DNA from: Janibacter limosus
Lineage (GTDB): Bacteria; Actinomycetota; Actinomycetes; Actinomycetales; Dermatophilaceae
Reading direction: 5' to 3'
NCBI RefSeq assembly: GCF_004295485.1
Contig: NZ_CP036164.1
Location: 930,001-994,000, forward strand
Length of the DNA: 64,000 nucleotides
Part shown: piece after piece, positions 7,776 to 17,301 of the stretch
Numbering within the stretch: the stretch's first letter is position 1
How the letters are laid out: each line of letters starts with the position of its first letter
Notes under the pieces: model-generated
Databases searched by the model: none
The model's input: the letters and a program-made list of their open reading frames with translations, nothing else
What the model was told of the DNA's origin: nothing
Made by a program: the position numbers and the translations under genes

Positions 7776-9422
7776 ATGACCGATCAGGGGACTGGCACCA
7801 CAGTGGGTGGGTCTGTGGTCGGGGACGCGCTGCCTGATCGTCTTTCTAGTGCTCTTGAGGCATTGAGCGGTGCTGGGGCGGAGGGGGTGTCGGAGGCGGA
7901 GCTGCTGCGGGTGGTCACGCTGATGGAGGCGACGAAGGGGGCGGCTGCCGCGTTGCAGGCTCGCGCGACGGCGATGTTTGTCGAGGACCGTGACGAGCAG
8001 ATCGCTCGTGATCGTGCGGACGGGGTGGTCTCGGCGCGGGAGGCGTCGTGTCGTCGGCGTGCGGCGCGGGCGGAGCTGGCGTTGGCTCGGCGGTGCGCGC
8101 CGAGTCAGGCGGATCGGCACGTGGGCCTGGCCAAGGCGCTCGTGCATGACCTGCCGTACACGATGGCGGCGTTGACGACCGGTGAGCTGAGTGAGTGGCG
8201 GGCGACGATCGTGGCCCGTGAGACCGCGTGCCTGTCCCACGAGGATCGGGTCGAGGCCGACCGCAGGCTGGCGGGGTGCTTGACCTCGGTCAGTGACAAG
8301 GAGCTGGCAGCGGCGGCGCATCGGGCGAGTGCGGACCTGGATGCGGAGGCTTTGGTGCGGCGTCGCCGTAAGGCGGTCGCTTCCAGGAATGTGAGTGTGC
8401 GGCCTGCGGCGGATGGGATGGCGTGGTTGAGCATCTTGGGTCCGCTCACGGATGTGGTCGGGGCGTTTGCGGCGTTGAAGAAGGCCGAGCAGGCACGGTA
8501 TGTCGCGACCGGTGACCCGGCCGTGGACGAGGCACGAGCTGCCGACGAACGTGGCCGTGGCGCGTGGATGGCCGACACCGCCCTGGAGTTGTTGTCTGGC
8601 CGGTGTGAGGGTCAGGTGCAGCCGGTCGAGGTCGCTCTGGTGATGCGTGAGGAAGCGATCGTGCGCACCGGCGAAGGTACCGGTGCCGATGCTGCTGGCT
8701 CGGTCTTCTTCCGCACTAGCGTCGCCAGCGCCTCCGCCGACTCCACCTACGCCAGAGATGTTGGTGGTGCTGGTGATCGGGATGAGGTGGAGGTCCCGGG
8801 GTGGGGCGCGATGCCCGGTGCCATGGCCCGCGAGCACTTGCTGCGTCTGTGTGACGCGGGGACCGCGACGTGGTTGCGGCGGTTGTGGACCGCTCCGGGC
8901 GGCAACGACCTGGTCGCGATGGACTCCAGGAGAAGACTGTTCAGCGGGGTGCTGAGGCAGCTGATCGAGCTGCGGGATGCGACCTGCCGGGTGCCCTTCT
9001 GTGGCGCGCCGATCCGCGACATCGACCACGTCAGTCCGCATGCCCGTGGTGGTGAGACCTCGGCGGCGAACGCGATGAGTGACTGCCAGGGCCACAACCT
9101 GGTCAAGGAGGCTCCCGGTTGGCGGGCCGAGGTCACCTCCACCGGCTTGGATCCCGGTGGCGGTCCCCACGAAGTCACCCTGACCACCCCCACGGGCAAC
9201 GAGTACACCTGCACGGCGCCGCCCCTGCTGGGCCACGGGCGACCCCGGTCGCGCCCACCCCTGGCGGGGGAGACGGCCCGACGGCGCCCGGTCGGCGACG
9301 CGACCCGACGGCGCCCGGTGGGCGACGCGACCCGACGGCGCCCGGTCAACGCCGTCGACACCATCGACGCCACGAGGTCAGCGATCGAGGTGCACTTCGA
9401 GGGACTGCTCGGGGCCGCATAG
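7776..9422 (+). CDS. DUF222 / 13E12-repeat HNH endonuclease domain protein
   Basis: This 548-residue protein has a long N-terminal DUF222 domain (about 20-380) and a C-terminal HNH nuclease domain (about 400-445). The HNH domain shows C-R-V-P-F-C-G-A-P, D-I-D-H and the later C-x-x-H-N, the metal- and DNA-binding signature. The family (REP13E12) is often multicopy in Actinobacteria and is thought to act in mobility or DNA repair; no target is known. The ATG at 7776 is chosen because GAAGGGAGG precedes it, upstream ATGs overlap the promoter, and the LexA box fits this start. The C-terminus carries a 9-residue tandem repeat. Confidence 0.9.
   Translation: MTDQGTGTTVGGSVVGDALPDRLSSALEALSGAGAEGVSEAELLRVVTLMEATKGAAAALQARATAMFVEDRDEQIARDRADGVVSAREASCRRRAARAELALARRCAPSQADRHVGLAKALVHDLPYTMAALTTGELSEWRATIVARETACLSHEDRVEADRRLAGCLTSVSDKELAAAAHRASADLDAEALVRRRRKAVASRNVSVRPAADGMAWLSILGPLTDVVGAFAALKKAEQARYVATGDPAVDEARAADERGRGAWMADTALELLSGRCEGQVQPVEVALVMREEAIVRTGEGTGADAAGSVFFRTSVASASADSTYARDVGGAGDRDEVEVPGWGAMPGAMAREHLLRLCDAGTATWLRRLWTAPGGNDLVAMDSRRRLFSGVLRQLIELRDATCRVPFCGAPIRDIDHVSPHARGGETSAANAMSDCQGHNLVKEAPGWRAEVTSTGLDPGGGPHEVTLTTPTGNEYTCTAPPLLGHGRPRSRPPLAGETARRRPVGDATRRRPVGDATRRRPVNAVDTIDATRSAIEVHFEGLLGAA
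9279..9347 (+). repeat. 27-bp tandem repeat inside the DUF222-HNH gene
   Basis: Two full 27-base units (from 9279 and 9306) and a partial third (from 9333) encode R-R-R-P-V-G-D-A-T repeated near the C-terminus. The copies differ by only a base or two, so the repeat is recent or under homogenisation. The basic repeat could add nonspecific DNA contact; that is inference. Confidence 0.85.
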
Positions 9423-9435
9423 GTCACGGCTGCGG

Positions 9436-10968
9436 TCAGACCACGTCCTCGTCCACCCAGTCCAAGGTCTTGCTGATCGCCTTGGTCCAGTTGCGGTGCA
9501 ACCGAGCCACCTCGTCCTCATCCATCGACGGAGACCACCGCTGGTCCTCGGCCCAGTTGTCGACGATCTCGTCGGTCGATCCCCAGTACCCGACGGCCAG
9601 ACCTGCGGCGTAGGCGGCGCCGAGGGCGGTGGTCTCGGCGATCTTGGGCCGCACGACGTCGACACCGAGCACGTCTGCCTGGAACTGCATGAGCGTGTCG
9701 TTGGCGACCATGCCGCCATCGACCTTGAGCTCGGTGAGACGCCCACCGGCCCGCTCGGCGTCCTCCTGCATCGCGTCGAGGACGTCCTTGGTCTGGTAGG
9801 CCGTGGACTCCAGGGCCGCCCGCGCGATGTGGCCCTTGTTGGCGAATCGGGTCAGCCCGAGGATCGCTCCCCGCGCGTCCGGTCGCCAGTGCGGGGCGAA
9901 GAGTCCGGAGAAGGCCGGGACGAAGTACACCCCACCGTTGTCCTCGACGCTCCCGGCGAGCTGCTCCACCTCGGGGGCCCCCTTGATGAAGCCCAGGTTG
10001 TCCCGCAGCCACTGGATGAGCGACCCCGTGACGGCGATCGACCCCTCCAGCGCGTAGACCGCCGGCTCCTCACCCAGCTGGTAGCAGACGGTCGTCAGCA
10101 GACCCTTGTCGCTCGTGACGATCTCGCTCCCCGTGTTGAGCAGCATGAAGTTGCCCGTGCCGTAGGTGTTCTTCGCCGACCCCGGCGTCAGGCACGCCTG
10201 GCCGAAGGTCGCCGACTGCTGGTCGCCGAGGATCCCGGCGATGGGCGTCCCGTTGAGCACACCGGGCTTGCACTCGCCGTAGACCTCGGACGACGAACGG
10301 ATCTCGGGGAGCAGCTGCATCGGCACCCCGATCGCCTCGCAGGTCGCCTCGTCCCACGAGAGCGTCTTCAGGTCCATGAGCATCGTGCGCGAGGCGTTGG
10401 TGACGTCGGTGACGTGGACGCCGGCGTTCTCCCCACCACCCGTGAGGTTCCACAGCACCCAGGTGTCCATGGTCCCCGCGAGCAGCTCGCCCGCCTCTGC
10501 CCGCTCGCGCGCGCCCTCGACATGGTCGAGGATCCAGGCGATCTTGGGCCCGGCGAAGTAGGTCGCGAGCGGCAGCCCGGACACCTCCTTGAAGCGGTCC
10601 AGACCACCGTCCCGGGCGAGCTCGTCGACGAGCCCCTGCGTCCGGGTGTCCTGCCAGACGACGGCATGGTGGATCGGCCGGCCGTCGGCCTTGTCCCACA
10701 CGACCGTCGTCTCGCGCTGGTTGGTGATCCCGACGGCCTCGATGTGGCCGCTGTTGAGGTTGGCCTTGCCGAGCGCGCCGCCGATGACCCGGCGCGTGTT
10801 GTCCCAGATCTCCAAGGCATCGTGCTCGACCCAGCCGGCCCTGGGGAAGATCTGCTCGTGCTCGATCTGGTCGCTCGCGATCACGGTGCCATCCCGGTCG
10901 AAGACCATCGCCCGGGTGCTCGTCGTCCCCTGGTCGATGGCCAGCACGTATGTCTTCGGTGCACTCAT
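9436..10968 (-). CDS. glpK: Glycerol kinase
   Basis: This FGGY-family kinase of about 510 residues phosphorylates glycerol to glycerol 3-phosphate. The N-terminal I-D-Q-G-T-T-S-T-R (11-19) is the phosphate-binding motif. R-A-G-W-V-E-H-D-A (the glycerol-contact region), G-I-T-N-Q-R-E-T and W-Q-D-T-R are also visible. The C-terminal [11 protein letters not shown] is the second ATP-binding motif. The start could be ATG 10968 or ATG 10977; the former begins at the conserved region. It is divergent from glpD with about 60 bases between, so both steps of glycerol use are controlled from one small region. Confidence 0.96.
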   Translation of the reverse strand: MSAPKTYVLAIDQGTTSTRAMVFDRDGTVIASDQIEHEQIFPRAGWVEHDALEIWDNTRRVIGGALGKANLNSGHIEAVGITNQRETTVVWDKADGRPIHHAVVWQDTRTQGLVDELARDGGLDRFKEVSGLPLATYFAGPKIAWILDHVEGARERAEAGELLAGTMDTWVLWNLTGGGENAGVHVTDVTNASRTMLMDLKTLSWDEATCEAIGVPMQLLPEIRSSSEVYGECKPGVLNGTPIAGILGDQQSATFGQACLTPGSAKNTYGTGNFMLLNTGSEIVTSDKGLLTTVCYQLGEEPAVYALEGSIAVTGSLIQWLRDNLGFIKGAPEVEQLAGSVEDNGGVYFVPAFSGLFAPHWRPDARGAILGLTRFANKGHIARAALESTAYQTKDVLDAMQEDAERAGGRLTELKVDGGMVANDTLMQFQADVLGVDVVRPKIAETTALGAAYAAGLAVGYWGSTDEIVDNWAEDQRWSPSMDEDEVARLHRNWTKAISKTLDWVDEDVV

Positions 10969-11027
10969 GTCCGGCATCCTGTCAGGTCGCCTTCGCCGAT
11001 GGAGGGGAGCGCGACTACCGTTGTGCC

Positions 11028-12734
11028 ATGCCGAATCCTACCCCGCTCGACCCTCAGCAGCGCGCCGCGGCCTGGCGCCGCATCGCCGAAGAGGACCTCG
11101 ACGTCCTCGTCATCGGCGGTGGCGTGACCGGTGCAGGTGTCGCACTGGACGCCGCCACCCGCGGTCTCAAGGTGGCTCTCGTCGAGCAACGCGACTTCGC
11201 CTCGGGCACCTCATCGCGATCCAGCAAGCTCTTCCACGGCGGTGTGCGCTACCTCGAGCAGCTCAACTTCGGGCTCGTCCGCGAGGCGCTCAAGGAGCGC
11301 GAGCTGATGCTCACGCGCATCGCGCCCCACCTGGTCAAGCCGGTCTCCTTCCTCTACCCGCTCTCGCACCCGATCTGGGAGCGGCCCTACGTGACCGCAG
11401 GGCTCACGCTCTACGACTCGATGGGCGGCGGCCGGTCGGTGCCCCGCACCAAGCAGCTGACGAAGGGGGGAGTGCGGCGGATCGCCCCCGGCCTCAAGCC
11501 GTCGGTCCACCACGGCGGCCTGCTCTACCACGACGCCCAGTGCGACGACGCTCGTCACACCCTGACGGTCGTGCGTACCGCTGCCTCCTACGGAGCAGCC
11601 GTCCTCAACTCCGCAAAGGTCACCGGCCTGCTGCACGCAGGTGAGCGGGTCGTGGGTGCGACGGTCCTCGACGTCGAGTCGGGCGACGAGGTCGAGGTCA
11701 AAGCCTCGGTCGTCATCAACTGCACCGGTGTGTGGACCGATGACATCCAGCGGATGGCCGGCGGCCGCGGCCGGTTCCACGTGCGCGCGAGCAAGGGCGT
11801 GCACATCGTCGTGGCCCGTGACCGGGTCAACTCCGAGACGGGTCTGATCCTGCGGACGGAAAAGTCCGTCCTCTTCTGCATCCCGTGGGGCACCCACTGG
11901 ATCATCGGCACGACCGACACCGACTGGAACCTCTCGCGGGCACACCCTGCGGCGACGTCCGCGGACATCGACTACATCCTCGAGCAGATCAACGGCGTCC
12001 TCGTCACGCCGCTGACCCGCGACGACATCCAGGGCGTCTACGCCGGTCTGCGCCCGCTGCTGGCGGGGGAGTCCGAGGAGTCCTCGCAGCTCAGCCGAGA
12101 GCACGCGGTGGCCCGACCCCAGCCGGGGCTCGTCTCGATCGCCGGCGGCAAGTACACGACCTACCGGATCATGGCGCAGGACGCCGTCGACGCAGCGCGC
12201 GAGGACCTCTCGCCCGGCGTCCCGGACAGCGTCACCGAGCACATCCCGCTCATCGGGGCAGAGGGCTACCCCGCCCTGGTCAACCAGCTCGACACCCTCA
12301 GCCGCCGCCACGACCTGCCCGTCTGGCGCCTGACGCACCTGCTCGACCGCTACGGCTCGCTGGCCGTCGACCTCTTCCACCTCATCGACGAGGACCGCTC
12401 TCTGGCAACGCCGCTGGTGGGCGCCGAGGAGTACCTCACTGTCGAGGTCGTCTACGCGGCGCGGCACGAGGCGACGCTCCACCTCAACGACCTGCTGACC
12501 CGTCGCACCCGGATCTCCATCGAGACCAAGGACCGCGGTGTGCTCGCCGCCCAGACCGCCGGCCCGATCCTGGCCGCAGAGCTCGGCTGGGACGAGGAGC
12601 GGACCCACTCGGAGGTGCAGCACTACCTGCGCCGGGTGCAGGCCGAGATCGAGAGCCAGCAGATGACCGAGGACGAGCGGGCCGACGCCGAGCGCACCGA
12701 GGCGACGGACATCAGGACCTTGGCCAAGGGCTGA
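11028..12734 (+). CDS. glpD: Glycerol-3-phosphate dehydrogenase (FAD-dependent)
   Basis: This 568-residue flavoenzyme oxidises glycerol 3-phosphate to dihydroxyacetone phosphate and feeds electrons to the quinone pool. The FAD-binding G-G-G-V-T-G-A-G is at about 30-37. Family stretches [15 protein letters not shown] (62-76) and G-G-K-Y-T-T-Y-R follow, with a C-terminal helical DAO_C domain after about 400. The ATG at 11028 begins the conserved part. It is divergently paired with glpK. CGAAGGGGG lies at 11461, read as T-K-G-G. Confidence 0.96.
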   Translation: MPNPTPLDPQQRAAAWRRIAEEDLDVLVIGGGVTGAGVALDAATRGLKVALVEQRDFASGTSSRSSKLFHGGVRYLEQLNFGLVREALKERELMLTRIAPHLVKPVSFLYPLSHPIWERPYVTAGLTLYDSMGGGRSVPRTKQLTKGGVRRIAPGLKPSVHHGGLLYHDAQCDDARHTLTVVRTAASYGAAVLNSAKVTGLLHAGERVVGATVLDVESGDEVEVKASVVINCTGVWTDDIQRMAGGRGRFHVRASKGVHIVVARDRVNSETGLILRTEKSVLFCIPWGTHWIIGTTDTDWNLSRAHPAATSADIDYILEQINGVLVTPLTRDDIQGVYAGLRPLLAGESEESSQLSREHAVARPQPGLVSIAGGKYTTYRIMAQDAVDAAREDLSPGVPDSVTEHIPLIGAEGYPALVNQLDTLSRRHDLPVWRLTHLLDRYGSLAVDLFHLIDEDRSLATPLVGAEEYLTVEVVYAARHEATLHLNDLLTRRTRISIETKDRGVLAAQTAGPILAAELGWDEERTHSEVQHYLRRVQAEIESQQMTEDERADAERTEATDIRTLAKG

Positions 12735-12740
12735 CCCGCC

Positions 12741-12759
12741 GTCCACGTGCTCGTCACCG
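12741..12759 (+). promoter_or_regulatory. Shared motif GTCCAC-N6-GTCACCG upstream of phoD-type gene
   Basis: GTCCAC and GTCACCG are separated by 6 bases, just after the glpD stop and 43 bases before the PhoD start. The same arrangement occurs at 45090-45108 before the second PhoD-type gene. The half-sites resemble the TTCACC units of actinobacterial PHO boxes, although the 12-base period differs from the usual 11. A role in phosphate control is inference. Confidence 0.35.
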
Positions 12760-12801
12760 AAGTCGGACGTGACGGACACCTGGGGGCGTCACTCTGGCCG
12801 C

Positions 12802-14328
12802 ATGGCCGAGATCACCCGTCGTACCGTCCTGTCCACGACCGCCGTCGCCGCCGGGGCACTGTCGCTCCCGGCGGCAGCCTCCGCGGCTCCCGCCCAGGTC
12901 CACCGTGGTCGCCCCCTGATGCCCTCCGGCGTCGCCTCGGGTGACGTCACGACCGACGGTGGCGTCATCTGGGCCCGGGCGGACCGCCCTTCGCGCATGG
13001 TCGCCACCCTCCGGGGCCCCGGGCGCTCCCGCCGGACCATCCGCGGGCCGTGGGTGACCCCGGGCACGGACCACACGGGCAAGATCGACCTGCGCCACCT
13101 CGCGCCGGGTCGTCGCCACGAGATCGAGGTCGCCTTCGAGGACGAGCACGGGCGAAGGGGGGAGACCCGCGACCTGTCCTTCACCACCGCCGCCACGGGG
13201 CGGGCCGGGCAGTCCTTCGTCTGGACGGGCGACACCGCCGGGCAGGGCTGGGGGATCAACCCCGACCTCGGCGGCTACACCGCCTACGCGACGATGCACG
13301 CGACCCGCCCCGACTTCTTCGTCCACTGCGGCGACACGATCTACGCCGACGGACCCATCGAGGCGAGCGTCACCGAGCCCGACGGGCAGGTCTGGCGCAA
13401 CCTGGTCATCCCGGAGGTCACCGAGGTCGCGCAGACCCTCGCCCAGTTCCGCGGGCGCCACCGCTACAACCACCTGGACGACAACCTCACCGGGATGTAC
13501 GCCGAGGTCCCCGTCCTCGCCCAGTGGGACGACCACGAGACGACCAACAACTGGTACCCCGGCGAGGTCCTCGAGGACCCGCGCTACGACGTGGAGCGTC
13601 GGGTCGACGTCCTCGCGACGCGCTCCAAGCGCGCGTGGTGGGAGTGGCAGCCGATCAGCAACGGCCAGGACCGTCGGGAGGGTCAGCGCATCCACCGCAA
13701 GGTCGCCCGGGGCAAGCACCTGGACGTCTTCTGCCTCGACATGCGCACCTTCAAGGACCCCAACACGCCCGGCCTCGAGCGTGAGCGCACGAGCCTCATC
13801 GGTGACGAGCAGGTCCGCTGGCTCGTCACCGAGCTGAAGCGCTCCACGGCGACGTGGAAGGTCATCTCCGCCGACCTGCCGCTCGGCATCGTCGTGCCGG
13901 ACGGTGACCTGCAGGAGTCGTTGTCCAACCGGGACCCGGGCGCCCCGCTGGGCAAGGAGATCGAGCTGGCCTGGCTGCTGCGCGAGATCAAGGACGTACC
14001 CGGCGTCGTGTGGATCACCGCTGACGTGCACTACTGCGCGGCGCACCACTACAGCCCCGAGCGGGCCGCCTTCACCGACTTCTCTCCCTTCTGGGAGTTC
14101 GTCGCCGGCCCGATCAACGCGGGGACCTTCGGGCCCAACGAGATGGATGCGACCTTCGGCCCGCGGGTCGACTTCATCAAGACGGCCGACTACGCCAACC
14201 AGTCGCCGCGCGGCGGCAACCAGTTCTTCGGGCACGCCGACATCGACGACGACGGGGCCCTGACCATCACCCTGAGGGACGCGAAGGGGAGCGTGCTCTA
14301 CACGCGGGAGCTGTCGCCCGAGCGCTGA
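12802..14328 (+). CDS. Tat-exported PhoD-like phosphatase
   Basis: This 508-residue protein starts with a twin-arginine signal, T-R-R-T-V-L, then a hydrophobic stretch ending A-A-A-S-A (about 28). PhoD-type metallophosphatase motifs follow: H-C-G-D-T-I-Y-A-D, Q-W-D-D-H-E-T-T-N-N-W and the metal-binding T-A-D-V-H-Y-C-A-A-H-H-Y near the C-terminus. PhoD enzymes are Ca/Fe-dependent phosphodiesterases and phosphomonoesterases acting outside the membrane. The exact substrate is unknown. The ATG at 12802 places the twin Arg at residues 6-7. Its end overlaps the convergent permease gene by 31 bases. At 13153 it reads CGA AGG GGG, three uncommon codons. Confidence 0.92.
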   Translation: MAEITRRTVLSTTAVAAGALSLPAAASAAPAQVHRGRPLMPSGVASGDVTTDGGVIWARADRPSRMVATLRGPGRSRRTIRGPWVTPGTDHTGKIDLRHLAPGRRHEIEVAFEDEHGRRGETRDLSFTTAATGRAGQSFVWTGDTAGQGWGINPDLGGYTAYATMHATRPDFFVHCGDTIYADGPIEASVTEPDGQVWRNLVIPEVTEVAQTLAQFRGRHRYNHLDDNLTGMYAEVPVLAQWDDHETTNNWYPGEVLEDPRYDVERRVDVLATRSKRAWWEWQPISNGQDRREGQRIHRKVARGKHLDVFCLDMRTFKDPNTPGLERERTSLIGDEQVRWLVTELKRSTATWKVISADLPLGIVVPDGDLQESLSNRDPGAPLGKEIELAWLLREIKDVPGVVWITADVHYCAAHHYSPERAAFTDFSPFWEFVAGPINAGTFGPNEMDATFGPRVDFIKTADYANQSPRGGNQFFGHADIDDDGALTITLRDAKGSVLYTRELSPER

Positions 14329-15713
14329 TCGACGGTGTGGGGAGGGAGCACGATCGGCTCCCTCCCAACGCCTCGCACGAAGCCGAAGTACGCGGCGGTG
14401 AGCAGCACCAGCGCGCCGGCCCCCACGTAGAAGGCGTTGCGACCCGAGTCGGTGGTCGCCAGCAGCACGATGACCCCGACCATGAAGGCGATCGCGACGA
14501 CGTTGAGCACGGGGAAGAGCGGCATCGCGTAGCTCGTCGCCGCCGCGCCCTCGCGGGCCATCCGCGCCCGCATCCGCCAGTGGGCGAGCAGGATCATCAG
14601 CCAGGTGAAGACCGTGGCGAAGGTGGCGATGGCCGCGACGTAGAAGAAGAGCCGGTCCTCGATGGTCAGGTAGAGCGCGATGCCCACGGCGCCGGTGACG
14701 AACATGCACAGCACGGGCACGACGGGGATGTGGCCGTGGCGTGAGAGCCGTAGGAAGGAGCGAGGGGCGTGCCCCTGCTCGGCGAGGCCGTACATGGTGC
14801 GGGAGCAGGCGTAGAAGATCGCGTTCATCGCCGACAGGGCGGCGGTGAGGACGACGAAGTTCATGATGTGCTCGGCCGCCGGGATGTCGAGGGCGGCGAA
14901 GACCTCGACGAAGGGTGAGGTCTCGCCGGTCACCTCGCTCCACGGGATGATCGACATGATGACCGCGAGCGCGGCGACGTAGAAGAGCAGGATCCTGAAG
15001 GGCACCGTGTTGACCGCCCGGGCGATCGAGCGGTCCGGGTCGTCGGCCTCGCCGGCGGTCATGCCGAGCGTCTCGATCCCGCCGAAGGAGAAGACGACGA
15101 CGCTCAGGCTCATGATGATCCCCCACAGGCCGAAGGGGGCGAACCCGCCGTTGCTCCACAGGTTGGCGAAGTCGGGGGTGGTCCCGCCGACCTCCTTGCC
15201 CCAGACGATGAGCGCGAGCCCGCCGATGACGAGGGCGATGATCGCCAGCACCTTGATGAGGGAGAACCAGAACTCCATCTCGCCGAAGACCTGCACGGCC
15301 ATCAGGTTGAGGCAGCCGATGAAGGCGATGGCGGCGACCATCCACACCCAGCCGGGCACGTCGGGGAACCACAGCCCCATGTAGGTGGCGACGGCCGTCA
15401 TGTCGGCAACGGCCACGACCGCCAGCTCGAGCCAGAAGACCCACCCGGTGATGAATCCGGCGAAGGGCCCGAGGAAGGACCCGGAGTACTGGGCGAAGGA
15501 CCCTGCGACGGGGTGGCGCACGGCCATCTCACCGAGTGCCCGCATGACGATGAAGACCATCGCGCCGGCCACGAGGTAGGCGATGAGCACCGCCGGTCCG
15601 GCGGCCTGGATCGTCTCGGACGAGCCGAAGAAGAGGCCGGTCCCGATGGCGGTACCGAGGGCGATGAACTGGACGTGGCGAGGGTTCAGGCCCCGCTCGA
15701 GGTGGTCGGACAC
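14298..15713 (-). CDS. APC-family amino-acid permease
   Basis: This transporter of about 471 residues has 12 predicted membrane helices. The N-terminal L-E-R-G-L-N-P-R-H-V-Q-F-I-A-L-G-T-A-I-G-T-G-L-F-F-G signature (split here by dashes) is that of the amino-acid transporter (AAT) subfamily of APC permeases (AnsP, CycA, ProY). The helix-1 G-T-A-I-G-T-G-L-F contacts the amino-acid backbone. The GTG at 15713 is chosen because it starts 7 residues before the first conserved motif; upstream candidates give an unconserved tail. Substrate cannot be set from sequence. It is divergent from hflX. Confidence 0.88.
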   Translation of the reverse strand: MSDHLERGLNPRHVQFIALGTAIGTGLFFGSSETIQAAGPAVLIAYLVAGAMVFIVMRALGEMAVRHPVAGSFAQYSGSFLGPFAGFITGWVFWLELAVVAVADMTAVATYMGLWFPDVPGWVWMVAAIAFIGCLNLMAVQVFGEMEFWFSLIKVLAIIALVIGGLALIVWGKEVGGTTPDFANLWSNGGFAPFGLWGIIMSLSVVVFSFGGIETLGMTAGEADDPDRSIARAVNTVPFRILLFYVAALAVIMSIIPWSEVTGETSPFVEVFAALDIPAAEHIMNFVVLTAALSAMNAIFYACSRTMYGLAEQGHAPRSFLRLSRHGHIPVVPVLCMFVTGAVGIALYLTIEDRLFFYVAAIATFATVFTWLMILLAHWRMRARMAREGAAATSYAMPLFPVLNVVAIAFMVGVIVLLATTDSGRNAFYVGAGALVLLTAAYFGFVRGVGREPIVLPPHTVDQRSGDSSRV

Positions 15714-15795
15714 GAGGTCCGAGACTACGCGCGGAGCGCGATGGGGGACTAATGGGTGGATCGATGGGGTTGGAAGGTGAGATCCTGAGGAGAAC

Positions 15796-17295
15796 ATGAC
15801 AGAACCACTTGACGACCACGACGTGACGAGCGACCAAGGCGCCATCGACGCCACGATCGACCGAGTCCTCTCCCGCCGCGCCCAGGCGCTGGCCGACGAC
15901 GACGGCTTCGTCGACGGCGGGACCTACGACGGCGACCAGCTCGACCGCGAGGAACGCTCCGCCCTTCGCCGTGTGCAGGGCCTGTCGACCGAGCTCGAGG
16001 ACATCACCGAGGTCGAGTACCGCCAGCTGCGCCTCGAGCGCGTGGTCCTCGCGGCCGTGTGGACGCAGGGCAGCGTCGAGGACGCCGAGAACTCGATGCG
16101 CGAGCTCGCCGCCCTCGCCGAGACGGCCGGCTCGGAGGTCCTCGAGGGCGTCCTGCAGCGCCGGCAGAACCCCGACCCCGGCACCTATCTCGGCTCCGGC
16201 AAGGCGCTGGAGCTGCGGGAGATCGTCGAGGCGCAGGGCGCCGACACCGTCGTCTGCGACACCGAGCTGAGCCCGAGCCAGCGGCGCGCGCTCGAGGACG
16301 TGGTCAAGGTCAAGGTCATCGACCGGACCGCGCTGATCCTGGACATCTTCGCCCAGCACGCCCAGTCGCGTGAGGGCCGGGCACAGGTCGAGCTGGCCCA
16401 GCTGCAGTACCTGCTGCCTCGTCTGCGTGGCTGGGGCGAGTCGATGTCCCGTCAGGCAGGTGGTCAGGCGGCCGGTGGCCAGGGCATGGGGTCGCGTGGT
16501 CCCGGTGAGACCAAGATCGAGCTCGACCGCCGTCGCATCAACACCCGCATCGCCAAGCTCAAGCGCGACATCGCGGGGATGAAGACCCACCGCGACACCA
16601 AGCGCTCCTCCCGCCGCAGCAACGGCACGCCGTCCGTCGCCATCGCCGGCTACACCAACGCCGGCAAGTCGACGTTGCTCAACCGCCTCACCCACGCGGG
16701 GGTGCTCGTCGACAACCAGCTCTTCGCGACCCTCGACACCACCGTGCGGCGCTCCGAGACGGTCGACGGGCGCGAGTTCACCCTCGCCGACACCGTCGGG
16801 TTCGTCCGCGAGCTGCCGCCGCAGCTCGTCGAGGCCTTCCGCTCCACGCTCGAGGAGGTCGGCGAGGCCGACCTGCTGCTCCACGTCGTGGACGGCTCGC
16901 ACCCCGACCCCGAGGGGCAGATCTCGGCGGTGCGCAGCGTGCTGGCCGATGTCGAGGCGACCGACGTCAAGGAGGTCATCGTCATCAACAAGGCCGATGC
17001 CGCCGACCCCGAGGTCATCGACCGTATCCTCCTGCACGAGAAGCACTCCCTCGCCGTGTCCGCCCGCACGGGCCGGGGCATCCCCGAGCTCCTGGAGCTG
17101 ATCGCCGAGGAGCTGCCCAAGCCGGACATCGATGTCGAGGTCCTCGTGCCCTATGCGCGCGGTGACCTGGTCAGCCGGCTGCACGACGAGGCCGAGATCC
17201 TCTCGGAGGACCACGTCGCCGACGGCACCCGTCTGCGCGCCCGGGTCAACCCCGACCTCGCATCGGAGCTGACCCCCTTCGCCGCTGCTGGCTGA
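15796..17295 (+). CDS. hflX: GTPase HflX
   Basis: This 499-residue ribosome-associated GTPase splits stalled or heat-damaged 70S ribosomes. The N-terminal HflX domain has G-S-G-K-A-L-E-L and L-S-P-S-Q-R-R. The linker is Gly-rich (R-Q-A-G-G-Q-A-A-G-G-Q, about 215-230). The G domain shows G1 G-Y-T-N-A-G-K-S-T (about 286-294), G3 D-T-V-G-F (about 332) and G4 N-K-A-D (about 398). TGAGGAG lies 4 bases before the ATG. It usually follows dapF closely; here the accessory stretch separates them. Confidence 0.96.
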   Translation: MTEPLDDHDVTSDQGAIDATIDRVLSRRAQALADDDGFVDGGTYDGDQLDREERSALRRVQGLSTELEDITEVEYRQLRLERVVLAAVWTQGSVEDAENSMRELAALAETAGSEVLEGVLQRRQNPDPGTYLGSGKALELREIVEAQGADTVVCDTELSPSQRRALEDVVKVKVIDRTALILDIFAQHAQSREGRAQVELAQLQYLLPRLRGWGESMSRQAGGQAAGGQGMGSRGPGETKIELDRRRINTRIAKLKRDIAGMKTHRDTKRSSRRSNGTPSVAIAGYTNAGKSTLLNRLTHAGVLVDNQLFATLDTTVRRSETVDGREFTLADTVGFVRELPPQLVEAFRSTLEEVGEADLLLHVVDGSHPDPEGQISAVRSVLADVEATDVKEVIVINKADAADPEVIDRILLHEKHSLAVSARTGRGIPELLELIAEELPKPDIDVEVLVPYARGDLVSRLHDEAEILSEDHVADGTRLRARVNPDLASELTPFAAAG

Positions 17296-17301
17296 GGCTC
17301 C

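Noticed and set aside
12754..15444. 896-codon open frame on the minus strand opposite phoD and the permease
   Set aside because: Its translation is Arg/Asp-rich without motifs. It arises from high-GC codon bias opposite genes with clear signatures.
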